From: Daucus carota subsp. sativus
Taxonomy: Eukaryota > Streptophyta > Magnoliopsida > Apiales > Apiaceae
Length of the DNA: 64,000 nucleotides
Assembly (NCBI RefSeq): GCF_001625215.2
Contig: NC_030385.2
Coordinates: forward strand, 46,153,598-46,217,597
Reading direction: 5' to 3'
Shown: piece by piece, positions 63,517-64,000 of the stretch
Layout of the letters: each line of letters starts with the position of its first letter
Numbering within the stretch: the first letter of the stretch is position 1
Position numbers and translations under genes: made by a program
The notes under the pieces: generated by a model
What the model saw: only the letters and a program-made list of their open reading frames with translations
Told to the model about the DNA's origin: nothing
Database searches by the model: none

Positions 63517-64000
63517 TCATTCGACATGACACTCAGAGATCACTGTCAGAGATGGCTCCCAGGTAATCATCTTCACCCTCCTCGTCTTCACTTCGTTAGA
63601 CTTGCTGCTACTAGAGCTCTTCTTCAGCCCGCCATTTCTCTTCTTTCTCCGTTTTTCCTGATCATTACCACCTGACTTCTTATCAATGCCAGTGAAACTT
63701 ACATGACGCTTTTCAGCATTCGGCTTACTAACATCCTTCATTGGGAGATATGACTTGTTACTAAGCTCATCCTTGCATTCTGAGACCAAAAAACCGAGAG
63801 GAGAATTAGAACTATCATCGTCAGGTTCAATTTTGCTGACTCTCCGCTTCAGCTTCTTGACTGTCCTTTTTGGAACAACATAAAATTTCTGTCCCGGTAC
63901 AAGTATCTCCTCTGGCCGCACCACAGAGTCCCATGGCCTTTTGAAAACCTCAGGCCTTGCTAGTATACAAGAAGGGTACTTCTCCATAACCCCGGATGCT
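63517..64000 (-). CDS. PADRE-domain (DUF4228) protein, 5' partial
   Basis: The frame is open to the window edge. The first in-window Met (63987) is preceded in frame by Ala-Ser-Gly-Val with no stop, so the true start is probably outside the window. The visible N-terminal part EKYPSCILARPEVFKRPWDS and PGQKFYVVPKRTVKKLKRR is the second half of a PADRE domain, found in plant proteins induced by pathogens and abiotic stress. The rest is low complexity and basic (EKRRKKRNGGLKKSSSSSKS), likely disordered and possibly nuclear. The end TWEPSLTVISECHVE is a conserved C-terminal motif of many members. Function unknown. Confidence 0.85.
   Translation of the reverse strand, partial: ASGVMEKYPSCILARPEVFKRPWDSVVRPEEILVPGQKFYVVPKRTVKKLKRRVSKIEPDDDSSNSPLGFLVSECKDELSNKSYLPMKDVSKPNAEKRHVSFTGIDKKSGGNDQEKRRKKRNGGLKKSSSSSKSNEVKTRRVKMITWEPSLTVISECHVE

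Overview
The window is nuclear DNA of a flowering plant, almost certainly a eudicot. Genes have GT-AG introns and belong to land-plant families (PLS-class PPR, SBT5-type subtilase, MATE/DTX transporters, prenylated HMA proteins, CONSTANS-like BBX, RING-H2, PADRE/DUF4228). The intergenic DNA is AT-rich and packed with MITEs, SINEs and one large Gypsy LTR element. The species cannot be told from the sequence.

Layout. 0-6.4 kb: the 3' part of an E-type PPR gene (+) converges on an 11-exon, apparently intact subtilisin-like protease (-). 9.4-19.3 kb: a duplicated two-gene module. Each copy has a 7-exon MATE transporter (+) converging on a 3-exon small HMA protein with a C-terminal CaaX box (-), and broken MATE 3' exons lie between the copies. 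A third HMA/HIPP gene stands alone at 26.1-26.9 kb. 19.3-34.6 kb has no other recognisable gene. It holds a dense set of non-autonomous DNA transposons, several with exact target-site duplications (hAT 8 bp, MULE-like 9-10 bp, Harbinger TTA, Stowaway TA).

34.6-41.0 kb: a divergent pair, an SFT2-like Golgi/vesicle protein (-) and a conserved 217-residue protein of unknown role (+). 42.8-51.8 kb: a minus-strand Ty3/Gypsy (Athila/Tat-like) retrotransposon with two 1,894-bp LTRs that look identical by eye, a 5-bp TSD, a tRNA-Asp-type primer binding site and a frameshifted gag-protease, with no polymerase. It sits inside a Stowaway MITE. 55.8-58.7 kb: a COL9/COL10-like transcription factor (+). 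61.7 kb: a XERICO-like RING-H2 protein (+). 62.6 kb: a small CSPT-HPGSFRC family protein (-). 63.5 kb to the edge: a partial PADRE-domain protein (-).

The point of most biological interest is the MATE-HIPP pairing. The HMA proteins keep the HMA fold signature and prenylation site but have lost the metal-binding CxxC. In this they resemble the HMA proteins that are effector targets or integrated decoys in cereal immune receptors. Exon borders were set by hand from splice consensus, reading-frame phase and comparison between paralogues. No database search was run.
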